A model generated the notes under the pieces. The model saw only the letters and a list, made by a program, of their open reading frames with translations. It was not told where the DNA came from and did no database searches. A program made the translations under genes and the position numbers. A stretch of DNA of 38,013 nt from Gammaproteobacteria bacterium (GTDB taxonomy: Bacteria; Pseudomonadota; Gammaproteobacteria; Arenicellales; Poriferihabitantaceae). Below, piece after piece: positions 8,640 through 17,096 of this stretch (position 1 is its first letter; each line of letters opens with the position of its first letter). The DNA is taken from assembly GCA_026709505.1 (NCBI GenBank), contig JAPOSW010000019.1, positions 1 through 38,013 of the forward strand, written 5' to 3'.

Positions 8640-9743
8640 TCAATTCACCGAAAACGTAGCCTTAAAACCATCTGGTGCGAGCGATGAACCTCTGTCAAAA
8701 GTATTTACATTTCCAGAATCGATTACGTAGAGAGCCGGACCAACATGCTTCTGATAAGACTCCCCCTGCAAAATCCTTACGGCTTGGTCGATTGCGACTC
8801 TTCCTTGAATGACGGCTGAATCCGTAGGTGCTGCAAGCATTTGACCTCGCTTGATCCCCTGAAATACGCCGGGGGTAAAGTAATAAGCCATCACTTTGAC
8901 TTGATCAGTCAGTCCACGTGCTCGCAACAGGCCGGTAGCGGCTTCCGCTGTCACAGCGGTGCCCACCACATATGAGATATCCGGATGGGCTTCCAAGGTG
9001 TCTTCAACCAATTTCAGCTGTACTTCTTTCCCGGTATCTCCATACTTCGTCTCGACTACTTCAATATCTGAACCGGCAACCGCTTCCTGAAAGCCTGCAT
9101 TGCCTGCCTCAACCCATCCAGCTCCCGGAGGTCCTGGAAACCATGCAACTTTGACTTTGCCTGAACCGGCAGGGTGGGCTTTCGCAATGTATTCACCGGC
9201 TTTGAATCCCATCTCACCAAAGGAAACGAGAGACTTTGCCGAAAGTTCTGGCGAAGACATGCCGTTGATTACATCAATCACTGGAATCCCTTTTCCGCGG
9301 ATTTCGGACACCAGATTGTTAAGTCCGTCAAAAGATATCGCACCGATCACAACGGCATCGGCACCGCCCGCGACACAATCTTCTATCTGTGAAATCTGAG
9401 TATTCAGATTGGTATAGCCACCTGCCTCTACAAGCTGCATCTGCACACCCAGCCGCTCTGATTCAGCAGCAACACCATAATTAACCGCCAGCCAGTAGGC
9501 GTCTTTCATATGCGGGAAAGATACGCAAATATCCCATTGCTTTTCAGACTTGTCCAAAGGCATATAATCCATTGTTGATCTGGGACTTTCCATATTAAAT
9601 GGAGGATCCCATACTTCTACTGGATAGGGATACCAGCCATCAGCGCTTACATTGGCCGGGACTATCGCTGATGCAGCAAATGCAATGATGGTAGATGTCA
9701 GTACCGAACTCCAGTGCTTTGTTAATCGTTGTCTTGAATACAT
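8640..9743 (-). CDS. TorT-like periplasmic substrate-binding protein of the ABC importer
   Basis: This 367-residue exported protein is of the periplasmic binding protein type I fold. The start at 9743 is supported by an AAGAGGT ribosome site. A Sec signal follows (hydrophobic LTSTIIAFAASAIVPA, cleavage near VSA-DG). The mature N-terminus resembles TorT, the TMAO sensor partner: WDICVSFPHMKDAYWLAVNYG and a LVEAGGY segment. TorT normally works with the sensor kinase TorS, but here ABC ATPase and permease genes follow directly, so it is most likely the ligand receptor of the importer. The two lobes carry the usual alternating strands (AVVIGAIS, KVKVAWFPG, YVVGTAVT). The ligand is unknown. A small polar amine, betaine or lactam is an inference from TorT homology plus the downstream genes. 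Confidence 0.9.
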   Translation of the reverse strand: MYSRQRLTKHWSSVLTSTIIAFAASAIVPANVSADGWYPYPVEVWDPPFNMESPRSTMDYMPLDKSEKQWDICVSFPHMKDAYWLAVNYGVAAESERLGVQMQLVEAGGYTNLNTQISQIEDCVAGGADAVVIGAISFDGLNNLVSEIRGKGIPVIDVINGMSSPELSAKSLVSFGEMGFKAGEYIAKAHPAGSGKVKVAWFPGPPGAGWVEAGNAGFQEAVAGSDIEVVETKYGDTGKEVQLKLVEDTLEAHPDISYVVGTAVTAEAATGLLRARGLTDQVKVMAYYFTPGVFQGIKRGQMLAAPTDSAVIQGRVAIDQAVRILQGESYQKHVGPALYVIDSGNVNTFDRGSSLAPDGFKATFSVN

Positions 9744-9841
9744 AATATTAATACCTCTTGGTTGTGAGATTAGTTTTCTATAGATTAGCGGCAATAGATG
9801 CAAATTATCACGATGATGGCTTTGCTTGAACTGCAACTACA

Positions 9842-9858
9842 AGCAGGCAACACCTGCT
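9842..9858 (-). other. Short perfect hairpin between the oxidase and importer genes
   Basis: AGCAGG and CCTGCT pair perfectly around a five-base loop. The hairpin lies 87 bases after the oxidase stop in the minus-strand direction, so it could end the oxidase message. No T run follows on that strand, so a Rho-independent terminator is not established. Next to it is a GATATATTTGATATAT direct repeat that could be an operator for the importer operon; this is speculation. No confident sigma-70 promoter was found in 9744-9944. Confidence 0.25.
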
Positions 9859-9944
9859 ATCGATATATTTGATATATTCTGGAATTAATTTTTTACTTCA
9901 TGGTTGCCTCAACTAAAACATGGATTAAACGTATACAAATAAAA

Positions 9945-12908
9945 TTAAGTTAGCGGTTTATCTCCCGGGTGTGCATGTAGAGCAAAAGAAACACCTTGAG
10001 TGCTCGGTTCATGTATAGTGGGCGATGCATCATTCAAATACTTAAGTATGCCTCCCACGGACTGAAGAGCGGTTTGTATCGATCCTTCAACCCAACCACT
10101 GAGTCCCGGTGAAGCACTGGCCTCCCCAGCAAAAAACAATCCCGTGTAATTACTGGTCTCATAGTTGTAGCTTGTCATTCCATATGTTTGCATAGTCCGA
10201 AATTCTGAATAATCTTCTCTATTTAAAGGACCATATGATGTACCTCGCCCTGGCTGAGCCATGCGCCACGCACCATTAAACCCGTCAACTTTCTCCCAAA
10301 CGATATATACAGCCTGATTATTTGCAAGAGCCCATTCCAAGTATTGGTCATAAGTACTACCAAAACCATAGATATCCGTCATTTGCCGCCATGCCTTGCG
10401 TGTCGCGGAATTAACATCATCGGCTGTCCAAGATTGTGCGTTATAGTCCCATCCATAATTCAACATCAGAATCCCGGACTGGTTTAACGATCCATATTTG
10501 TTTGTATCTTTAACTTCCGTTGCCCAGTGATAGTTGTCAAAGGTATAGATTTGCCGTATTGTTTTGTCTGTCAATGTTGTAACGACTAGATCATTGTTGG
10601 CATCATTGGGGTTTGAATCATCCCGCTGCATCCAGAATGCTGCACTATTCTCTTCTGATTTGATATTGGGAAAATTGATTGCGATCTTGCTGTTATTGTT
10701 TATTCTGACTCGTTTGATATAAGAGACTGCGCGACTCGGAATAAGCCCGTCAGGATTGGGAAACATCTCTGATGCACGTAGAGATGATGGAGAAGCCGTA
10801 ACGATAACTGCTGTATAAGTTTTCGAAGTTGTATCAAGGGAATCATTCTGGGTTGTGACGGATATACCGCCTCCCTCGGCTCTGTTGATTGATATAACCT
10901 TATCGGTGACTACCTGATCCTGTGTAACATTCCACAAGCACGTGGGCTCATCCGATAGTTTTGAGTCAGTAAAATGCGTAAGAAACGGTTGTAGCTGATA
11001 GCCAGCACCGCCAAGAAAGTAGTCTTGATTCGAGTCTGCGGCCTGCAGAGCTATTCGGAGCAACTCCATGAATGTAGAGTAGTAAAACATGGCGAATGGT
11101 CCGGTACCTGTGCCGATTTCGCCGAACATTTCAGAGAGTGAAATATTGAGATCTCCCCAATTTGAGCCATATGCTGGCTCATCTTGCCATCCAGCCTCAA
11201 TCAAAACCTCTGCCAAGGACATTTGGTCAAATCTATTTATGAGTTGTTGCCATTCAAAACTGATTACCCTTGCCAGATCCGGGTCAGGACTGGCTGTGTA
11301 TCTTGAGTAGAGTTGCAGAATTGGTGTCAATATTCCCTTATACGGATTATTCGCATCTATATCTCCATAAAGCAGGTCGAAATACTTGTAGGTTAGTGTC
11401 TGTATAGCAAGATTGGATTCATTTAACTGGATGCCTGTCTGAGCACGATATGTTTCTGAATAGCCGCCCGGCTGAGGCGGGTCAGCATTGTCAGGTTCCT
11501 TAAAGATTCCTTTCGTATGATACACGGTATCAAAAACAAGCGTGTCTTCATCGCTGGGATGTATAACTCCTCCACGGTCCGGGTCTGGTACGTTCGCTGA
11601 TTTGTACAACCCGGGATCGCGAAACGGTACCCAGGGACTTGCCAATGAACTCCCGTAGAAATAATCAGATCGAAATATCGAATCACAATACGTTCGCAAT
11701 GTGAGATGTGTGGCTGGAAAGCGCATGCCCCCCAGTTCAGCTACACGACGTCCCCATTTGTGGGTATTATTCTCGTTTGGCTTTACGCTAGACGGTGTAA
11801 GTTTTGTTGTTGGATACCAGCCTGCACCTGCAGGATCAAGCTCACCGTTGCCACTAAAATCCCAACTGTATATTCGTCCATAAGGTCGCGCATAAGCCCT
11901 TTTATCTATATCAAGTTGTTCTTGAATCTCGTAAAAGACGGGCTTCAATCCGATCTTCATGAGCTCGTAACCGGCCGCTAATCCCGCGGCACCTGCACCG
12001 ATGATCGCAACCGGCATGCCAATATAGGAGTCGGGCACCTGATAAACAGTACTAAAGTTTTCAGGCATTCCTTTTTGGCCGAACGCCCCATCCTTGGAAT
12101 TATTGACCAGTTCTGGAAAATTCCAATCAAACAGGGTAACCGTTTCGACTGGATCATTCTGAAAGGGGGTTTGCTGGTCGGGCAACCTGTCCCTGAAATA
12201 AACATCTTCCTCTGCTTCATAAATCAAGCTGGAAATCGTTTGAGCATGCCCGGACCTGCTAACAGCCCACAATTCGCCATCATTTGGCTCGTTGTGCTCA
12301 TGATTGGCCATGTGTCGCAGTATTGTGTGTCTAGTCTCCTCATCCAGTGCGAAGAGTAAGTCAATCACTTCCTTATCAGGAACTGTTTCCGCTCTCTGAC
12401 CCAACAAGTTCACCGCGAGCGAAGGAGGAAACCCTGCCTTGAGAAATAAATCTATACCACCCTTATTGCCTACCTCAAGTGCCGTCTTGAAGTACTCTTT
12501 GGTCAGAAACATGCCTCGGTCATTCAACATTTGCTGTGCTATTTGTCGCTTGTCCGGGGTGGGCCAGAGTAGCGATATGAAGAGCAAAGAGGCACTTGCT
12601 AACATAAGCAAGCATGCATTCAAGGGGCTTACTTTGATGACTTTTGGTATGACAGAATGTATGTTGCGAATCCATCTATGCTTCGATTCTTGCAAACGAA
12701 AATGTGTTAGGAACCCAAAAAGGAACAGCAAGAATGCAAGCACGGAGTAGACTACCATGACCCCCTTTACCCAAGGTATAAAGGGAGGATGAAAAACTAC
12801 CGTAGAGCCAACGACCGTCACAATTGCAGCCGTTACAGCTATGAAATCTCTGAAGCTTATATGTACCTGTAGAAGCCCCCGTCCGGTTTGCAAAAACCAG
12901 CCGACCAT
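9945..12908 (-). CDS. Membrane-anchored FAD-dependent amino-acid/amine oxidase with a long N-terminal extension
   Basis: This 987-residue flavoprotein has the dinucleotide-binding motif AIIGAGAAGLAAGYEL at about residues 302-317, an AELGGMRFPATH segment and a C-terminal FFAGEASASPGLSGWVEGSI FAD-binding end. The combination resembles L-amino-acid oxidases and monooxygenases such as tryptophan 2-monooxygenase and phenylalanine oxidase. Before the oxidase lie three hydrophobic segments (about residues 21-40, 48-67 and 96-115). A helical stretch (about 138-202) follows that looks like degenerate ankyrin repeats (FLKAGFPPSLAVN). Positive charges flank segment 1 on its N side and lie between segments 2 and 3, so the positive-inside rule places the catalytic part in the periplasm. 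An upstream TTG at 12992 gives 28 more residues but lacks a ribosome site, so the ATG at 12908 is preferred, with some doubt. The substrate is unknown. A 201-base gap separates it from the importer operon. Confidence 0.85.
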   Translation of the reverse strand: MVGWFLQTGRGLLQVHISFRDFIAVTAAIVTVVGSTVVFHPPFIPWVKGVMVVYSVLAFLLFLFGFLTHFRLQESKHRWIRNIHSVIPKVIKVSPLNACLLMLASASLLFISLLWPTPDKRQIAQQMLNDRGMFLTKEYFKTALEVGNKGGIDLFLKAGFPPSLAVNLLGQRAETVPDKEVIDLLFALDEETRHTILRHMANHEHNEPNDGELWAVSRSGHAQTISSLIYEAEEDVYFRDRLPDQQTPFQNDPVETVTLFDWNFPELVNNSKDGAFGQKGMPENFSTVYQVPDSYIGMPVAIIGAGAAGLAAGYELMKIGLKPVFYEIQEQLDIDKRAYARPYGRIYSWDFSGNGELDPAGAGWYPTTKLTPSSVKPNENNTHKWGRRVAELGGMRFPATHLTLRTYCDSIFRSDYFYGSSLASPWVPFRDPGLYKSANVPDPDRGGVIHPSDEDTLVFDTVYHTKGIFKEPDNADPPQPGGYSETYRAQTGIQLNESNLAIQTLTYKYFDLLYGDIDANNPYKGILTPILQLYSRYTASPDPDLARVISFEWQQLINRFDQMSLAEVLIEAGWQDEPAYGSNWGDLNISLSEMFGEIGTGTGPFAMFYYSTFMELLRIALQAADSNQDYFLGGAGYQLQPFLTHFTDSKLSDEPTCLWNVTQDQVVTDKVISINRAEGGGISVTTQNDSLDTTSKTYTAVIVTASPSSLRASEMFPNPDGLIPSRAVSYIKRVRINNNSKIAINFPNIKSEENSAAFWMQRDDSNPNDANNDLVVTTLTDKTIRQIYTFDNYHWATEVKDTNKYGSLNQSGILMLNYGWDYNAQSWTADDVNSATRKAWRQMTDIYGFGSTYDQYLEWALANNQAVYIVWEKVDGFNGAWRMAQPGRGTSYGPLNREDYSEFRTMQTYGMTSYNYETSNYTGLFFAGEASASPGLSGWVEGSIQTALQSVGGILKYLNDASPTIHEPSTQGVSFALHAHPGDKPLT

Positions 12909-13081
12909 GCGTCTCAATCGATCAGTATTTTTCAATTCTCTAATTCTCTGGTTGGTTTTTAGTTTGTATGACCGTGTGCGATGTTTTATCAAGTTTCAAG
13001 ATGCTGAACCTTACGAGCCAAAAGTTCAGATTTAGTCTATTTCGCTAAATTTTCCACAATCCGTTCAAGTTTATATGGAAA

Positions 13082-13110
13082 ATAATATCAACCTAATATG
13101 CCATCGTAAA
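13082..13110 (-). promoter_or_regulatory. Possible sigma-70 promoter for the oxidase gene
   Basis: On the minus strand TTTACG and TATTAT are separated by 17 bases (4/6 and 5/6 consensus matches). The site is about 174 bases before the preferred oxidase start. The surrounding intergenic stretch (roughly 13035-13300) is strongly AT-rich, so chance matches are likely. Confidence 0.28.
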
Positions 13111-13211
13111 GCATAATATTAAGATATAAAAATCCAGAAAAATAGATATCTATCATTAAACGCACCTATCTATTAAACGAATATGAATCTTGATACGAAT
13201 CCAACCCGTAC

Positions 13212-13240
13212 TTGAAATTTAATAATTCTTGGGCTATAAA
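13212..13240 (+). promoter_or_regulatory. Likely sigma-70 promoter of bioY
   Basis: TTGAAA (13212-13217) and TATAAA (13235-13240) are separated by 17 bases, each matching 5 of 6 consensus positions. Transcription would start near 13247, giving a leader of about 60 bases before the bioY ATG with its GAGGTG ribosome site at 13295-13300. No obvious BirA operator palindrome was recognised. Confidence 0.5.
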
Positions 13241-13308
13241 TTCAGCAAATTACATATTAAATTGATGAGATTCAATTTTTCATTCTTCTATATTGAGGTG
13301 ATATAATT

Positions 13309-13896
13309 ATGGTGCAGACTTTGCAATACCCTACTCTTGCCAGCCATTTGTGGACCGACCGTGCATGGATCAGAAACGTGATTTTGGTTGTTACCGGAAC
13401 TGCCTTGCTTACCATATCTGCGAAGGTCAAGATACCTTTCTATCCTGTACCTCTGACCATGCAGACATTTATCGTCCTTGCATTCGCCATGGCTTGCGGC
13501 TGGAAAATCGCCAGTACAACTTTATTTTCTTACTTGACCTGTGGCGCATTGGGTTTGCCAGTTTTTGCAGGCACCCCGGAGAAAGGCATTGGAATCGCCT
13601 ACATGCTGGGTCCGACAGGTGGATATCTGGTCGGATTCTTGCTGGCTGCAGTAGCAGTCGGCTGGCTCGCTGAACGAGGCTGGGACAGAAAGCTAACCAC
13701 TACTTTTCTGGCCATGCTGATTGGCAACATCATCATTTATGTTCCCGGCCTGCTTTGGCTGGGAAGCATTGTCGGCTGGGACAAGCCTGTTCTGGCCTGG
13801 GGCCTGACACCGTTTGTGCTCGGCGACCTGACAAAGATCGTGCTTGCCATGATCGCTTTGCCCACTGCATGGAAACTGATTGATCGAAATCACTGA
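13309..13896 (+). CDS. bioY: Biotin transporter BioY
   Basis: This 195-residue integral membrane protein is the substrate-binding S component of energy-coupling-factor biotin transport. Family features visible are the N-terminal KVKIPFYPVPLTMQTF segment, LTCGALGLPVFAG and the central GPTGGYLVGFLLAA stretch, with about six membrane helices. In many Proteobacteria BioY is solitary and works without local BioM/BioN; none are seen here. The ATG at 13309 has a good GAGGTG ribosome site. The gene is divergent from the oxidase and lies about 8 kb from the biotin carboxylase and carrier genes. This makes a supporting role for the biotin-dependent enzyme attractive. A weak CAACA-AGAG-TGTTG hairpin follows at 13942-13955, without a convincing T run. 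Confidence 0.95.
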   Translation: MVQTLQYPTLASHLWTDRAWIRNVILVVTGTALLTISAKVKIPFYPVPLTMQTFIVLAFAMACGWKIASTTLFSYLTCGALGLPVFAGTPEKGIGIAYMLGPTGGYLVGFLLAAVAVGWLAERGWDRKLTTTFLAMLIGNIIIYVPGLLWLGSIVGWDKPVLAWGLTPFVLGDLTKIVLAMIALPTAWKLIDRNH

Positions 13897-14050
13897 TAAC
13901 TTAAGAAGATTTCTCCCAATTCGAATATTGCGGGAGATTCCGCAACAAGAGTGTTGTTAGCAGTCTATTTTCTATAGAAGATGGCTTTACTTATAATTGA
14001 CACTTGCCTGCGAGCAGGATTTGTTGATAGACAAATGGCATGATTGATCT

Positions 14051-15340
14051 ATGAATCAATATCCTTTTCCCAAACCGCCGCCAGCCACTCCATTGCCATT
14101 GGAAGACTGGCTGGATCTGACTGATCGCGCTGAAGTCGGACGCGAGCCTTTTTTTCGGGGGCGTAATGCCGAGTACGGGGTGTTTCGAAGAGCCGCCAAG
14201 AGCCTTGGCAGGGGACATGTCGGCGGCGGCACCATGATTTTCCAGGGAGCGCCGGGCGCAGGCAAGACTGCCCTGATGGGCGAATGCATGGAGGCAGTTC
14301 TCCTGCATTCAACCCCACAGGATCCCTGGGTAGCAGTATCCATTGAACCCGATACGCTGCAGTCAGCGGCCAATGTGGTAATGATCCTGATTGAGGAGGC
14401 AAATCGTGAAAGAGAGCGGCTTGCAGAGCAGTTTCCCGGTCAGGTTTCCAGGGGTTCCCAAAAACTCAAGGATCTCGGACACAAACTCATCTCCGAACTC
14501 TCTCAACGCGACTACACTGTGAGTGCCGGCGGGTTGGGCATGACAATGCATGGAAAGTCGGAAAATGCATCGAACCCGGAAACAATCCTCGCCGAGAGGG
14601 TTTTTCGTGATGCGGCTCCCCTGCTGAAAGACATCCACATGGTGGTATTTGTCGACGAGGCCCAGAACATACCGGTCACCCAATCCACAAAGGCGGTTTT
14701 GAAGTGCCTGCACAAGAACCCGAAGGACATTCCTCTGGTGGCTGCCTTTTTTGGATTGAGCGATACCAGAAGCGTACTGGAACGGGGTGGTCTGTCGAGG
14801 CCTCCCAGAGACCGGGTAGTCACGCTGGACACTCTCTCGAATGAGGATACGACGAATGCGATACAAAGTATTTTTGATGCCTATGGCTTTAGGGGCTCCA
14901 GCCAGACAACGTGGGTTGAAGCATTAGCAGATCTGTCGCAAGGCTGGCCCCAGCACATTAACAGCGTATCAGTTGCTGCCATACGGATCCTTTGCAGTCA
15001 TGGCGGAAGCCTGGATGAAAGCTTATTGCAACAGGCCATTGAGAGCGGCCGGAAATTCAAGGATCATTACTATGCCTTTCGTCTTGAAGCATGCACTCAG
15101 GATCTGTCTCTGTATAAGAAAATCGCCTTAGTGGAAAATGAAATGGCAGACAGGACTTTATCTCGCACCAGATTACGCAGCCTGACTGCACCTCTGTTGC
15201 TGGAGGCCACAACTTTTGACGAATTCCTGACCAATGCCTTGCATGCCGGTGTCCTCATGGAAACACTACAACCCCCAAAATATTACCGTATTCCCATTCC
15301 TTCCTTTGGCGATTACCTGCGGGCATTGCCGGAAGATTGA
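14051..15340 (+). CDS. Orphan AAA-type ATPase of unknown function
   Basis: This 429-residue soluble ATPase has Walker A GAPGAGKT at residues 66-73 and Walker B VVFVDEAQ at about 198-205. An arginine-rich PPRDRVVTL segment follows near 260 and could supply sensor or finger residues. The C-terminal 120 residues look helical and winged-helix-like. The layout resembles Orc1/Cdc6-type or STAND-like AAA ATPases (AAA_16/AAA_22) found as solitary genes in bacteria. No transposase, nuclease or receptor partner is encoded next to it except the unrelated IS1595 element. A TATAAT at 13992-13997 is a possible -10 element but lacks a good -35, and the ATG lacks a clear Shine-Dalgarno. Function is not assigned. 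The 292 bases between its stop and the IS end hold nothing I can name. Confidence 0.8.
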   Translation: MNQYPFPKPPPATPLPLEDWLDLTDRAEVGREPFFRGRNAEYGVFRRAAKSLGRGHVGGGTMIFQGAPGAGKTALMGECMEAVLLHSTPQDPWVAVSIEPDTLQSAANVVMILIEEANRERERLAEQFPGQVSRGSQKLKDLGHKLISELSQRDYTVSAGGLGMTMHGKSENASNPETILAERVFRDAAPLLKDIHMVVFVDEAQNIPVTQSTKAVLKCLHKNPKDIPLVAAFFGLSDTRSVLERGGLSRPPRDRVVTLDTLSNEDTTNAIQSIFDAYGFRGSSQTTWVEALADLSQGWPQHINSVSVAAIRILCSHGGSLDESLLQQAIESGRKFKDHYYAFRLEACTQDLSLYKKIALVENEMADRTLSRTRLRSLTAPLLLEATTFDEFLTNALHAGVLMETLQPPKYYRIPIPSFGDYLRALPED

Positions 15341-15632
15341 TCAGTCGATTCCGGACAATCCAGACCGAGACTTCAGGAAACAGCTATCTAGGCTTTGTTG
15401 GGCAGGTTTTCCGGATGCGTCCCGAAGCAAGAACGTGCTTCAGATGCCTACTCTGCAATATGTTTGGCAATTCAGCAATGCCCTGTACGCCCGGGTCGCC
15501 ATTAACAGTCGGGATTGAAAGTCCAATCGCTCTAAAAACCGCAAAATCAAGCGGCAAATATTTCATGTCTGATAGGTGATTGAAGGGCACAATAATGACG
15601 GTTAAACCGAAAGTTCCAGGACATTTTTATTA

Positions 15633-15662
15633 GGAATTATATACATTCTACACCATCGACAC
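15633..15662 (+). repeat. IS1595 left terminal inverted repeat
   Basis: It begins GGAATTATATAC and is the reverse complement of 17097-17126 except for one A/G difference near its inner end. Confidence 0.9.
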
Positions 15663-15756
15663 CTGGCAGGTCATTTCGCTGCCCTGAAAACCCAGCCGCC
15701 AGTTGACACATTCGGCCAATGCAGTTAGCGCAATTCCCTAAAAAACTGAAAAACGC

Positions 15757-15785
15757 TTGACATCAGCCATTCAATAGTGTATAAT
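15757..15785 (+). promoter_or_regulatory. Perfect sigma-70 consensus promoter of the IS transposase
   Basis: TTGACA (15757-15762) and TATAAT (15780-15785) are exact consensus hexamers with the optimal 17-base spacer. Transcription would start near 15792, about 28 bases before the transposase ATG at 15820, with GAGAAG as ribosome site. Read-through could reach recQ, which lies downstream on the same strand. Confidence 0.85.
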
Positions 15786-15819
15786 CTTCCATATTGTTAG
15801 ACATTGAGAAGAATTGGAT

Positions 15820-16764
15820 ATGGCTCATTCAGCACCCGGCAAGCACTTCCGAACCGGTCTGTCGTTTATGCAGATCATGGGCCTGTTCCCCAACGACAGG
15901 GCAGCCGAACAGTGGCTTGAAGACAAGCGATGGCACAACGGCGCAACCTGCCCAAAATGCGGATCACGCGACATCTACACGAGGCCGGAAGGCAAGCGAC
16001 GCAACCAGCCGCACCGCTGCCGAACCTGCAAGTCCGATTTCTCGGTCAAGACGGATACCCTTATGCACAAGTCGAACATTGGCTATCGTGCCTGGGCGGC
16101 TGGCATATACCTGATGACCACCAGTCTCAAGGGCGTATCCAGCATGAAGATGCATCGCGATCTTGGGATTACCCAGAAATCGGCGTGGATGATGATGCAC
16201 AAGATCCGCGAGTCCCTTGATGACGAACTGGGCATTGTGCTTAGCGGCCCCATTGAAGTCGATGAAGCCTGCTTTGGCGGCAAGCGCAGCAATATGTCCA
16301 GCAGGAAACGCAAGGCACTGAAGGAAACGGGCAGGGGTTCAGTCGGCAAGACTGCGGTTGTGGGCATCAAGGACAGGGAGGCCAATGAAGCTGCCGCACA
16401 GGCAGTGAACAGCACCGATGCCGATACCCTACAGGGTTTCGTTGCCGAAAACACGGATCAGGATGCGCAGGTCTATACCGATGGCGCAACGGCCTGAAAC
16501 GCGCCCATGAGGCCGTAAACCACTCAGTCAGTGAATTCGTCAGGGATCAGGAGCACACCAACGGCATTGAAAGTTTCTGGGCAATGCTCAAGCGGGGGCT
16601 GTCACGGCACCTGTCATCATATGAGCAAAAAGCACCTGAATCGCTATGTGGGCGAGTTTGCGGACCGGCACAATGTCAGAAGCAACGACGCCATTGACCA
16701 GATGGGATCGATTGTCCGAAATATGGAAGGGCGACAGTTGCCCTATAAGAAATTGACCCAATGA
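15820..16764 (+). pseudogene. IS1595-family transposase, two frameshifts
   Basis: The reading frame encodes an N-terminal zinc ribbon (CPKCGSRD, then HRCRTC), the HKSNIGYRAW segment and the ISXO2-type DDE domain. The three catalytic parts are IEVDEACFGG, VYTDGA and HTNGIESFWAMLKRG. The first frame stops at 16495-16497, directly after VYTDGATA. The family continues TAYNGLKRAHE, which is recovered if one copy of a 10-base direct repeat (AACGGCC plus TAC) was lost at about 16488-16494. A second shift lies in a G5 run at 16594-16598. Removing one G restores GCHGTCHHMSKKHLNRYVGEF and a normal end at 16764. The start at ATG 15820 is preferred over TTG 15814. Both lesions follow the first catalytic Asp, so no active protein is expected. 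Confidence 0.9.
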
Positions 16765-16926
16765 CGGGATGCTGCGCACCCGAAAAAGAGGAATATCAAT
16801 GAGTAGCCCCCCTCACGGCAGAACTGGAAGAACCGCCCCCTCTTCCACAGAGACAACCTTGAATTTCTTCTCGCAATGAAAACAGGAAACAGGGATATAT
16901 GAGATAAATGCAAATAATGAAATACC

Positions 16927-17064
16927 ATGAAGCCTGAAAAGAACGAAAACCGGAAACTGCCAGAACCAATCCGGGGCGTAACGCCTGAACAGCTGGCAAA
17001 AACAATTATGCAGAGACCGCCAAAGAAGGAATGGCGGTTCATGCAGTCAAAGCCGAAATCCTGA
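16927..17064 (+). CDS. Small 45-residue ORF in the 3' part of the IS1595 element
   Basis: The ORF reads MKPEKNENRKLPEPIRG, then VTPEQLAKTIMQRPPKKEWR, then a short basic tail. It is rich in Pro and Lys, with one TPEQLAKTIM helix followed by PPKK and an aromatic WRFM. I believe similar short Pro/Lys-rich ORFs with a TPEEL-A helix occur beside transposases of this family, but I cannot name a defined family. There is no good Shine-Dalgarno. Unlike the transposase it is undamaged. It may be a passenger or an accessory gene, or just an open frame. Confidence 0.45.
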   Translation: MKPEKNENRKLPEPIRGVTPEQLAKTIMQRPPKKEWRFMQSKPKS

Positions 17065-17096
17065 AACCGGCAATTTTGCACCCCTCATTTCTCAAC

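Noticed and set aside
14363-14866. 167-residue minus-strand frame within the AAA ATPase gene
   Set aside because: The Walker motifs are on the plus strand, and the minus frame has no family character.
16743-17081. 112-residue minus-strand frame at the right part of the IS as a passenger gene
   Set aside because: Phe/Cys-rich, low-complexity translation with no motifs; the plus-strand 45-codon ORF is more protein-like.
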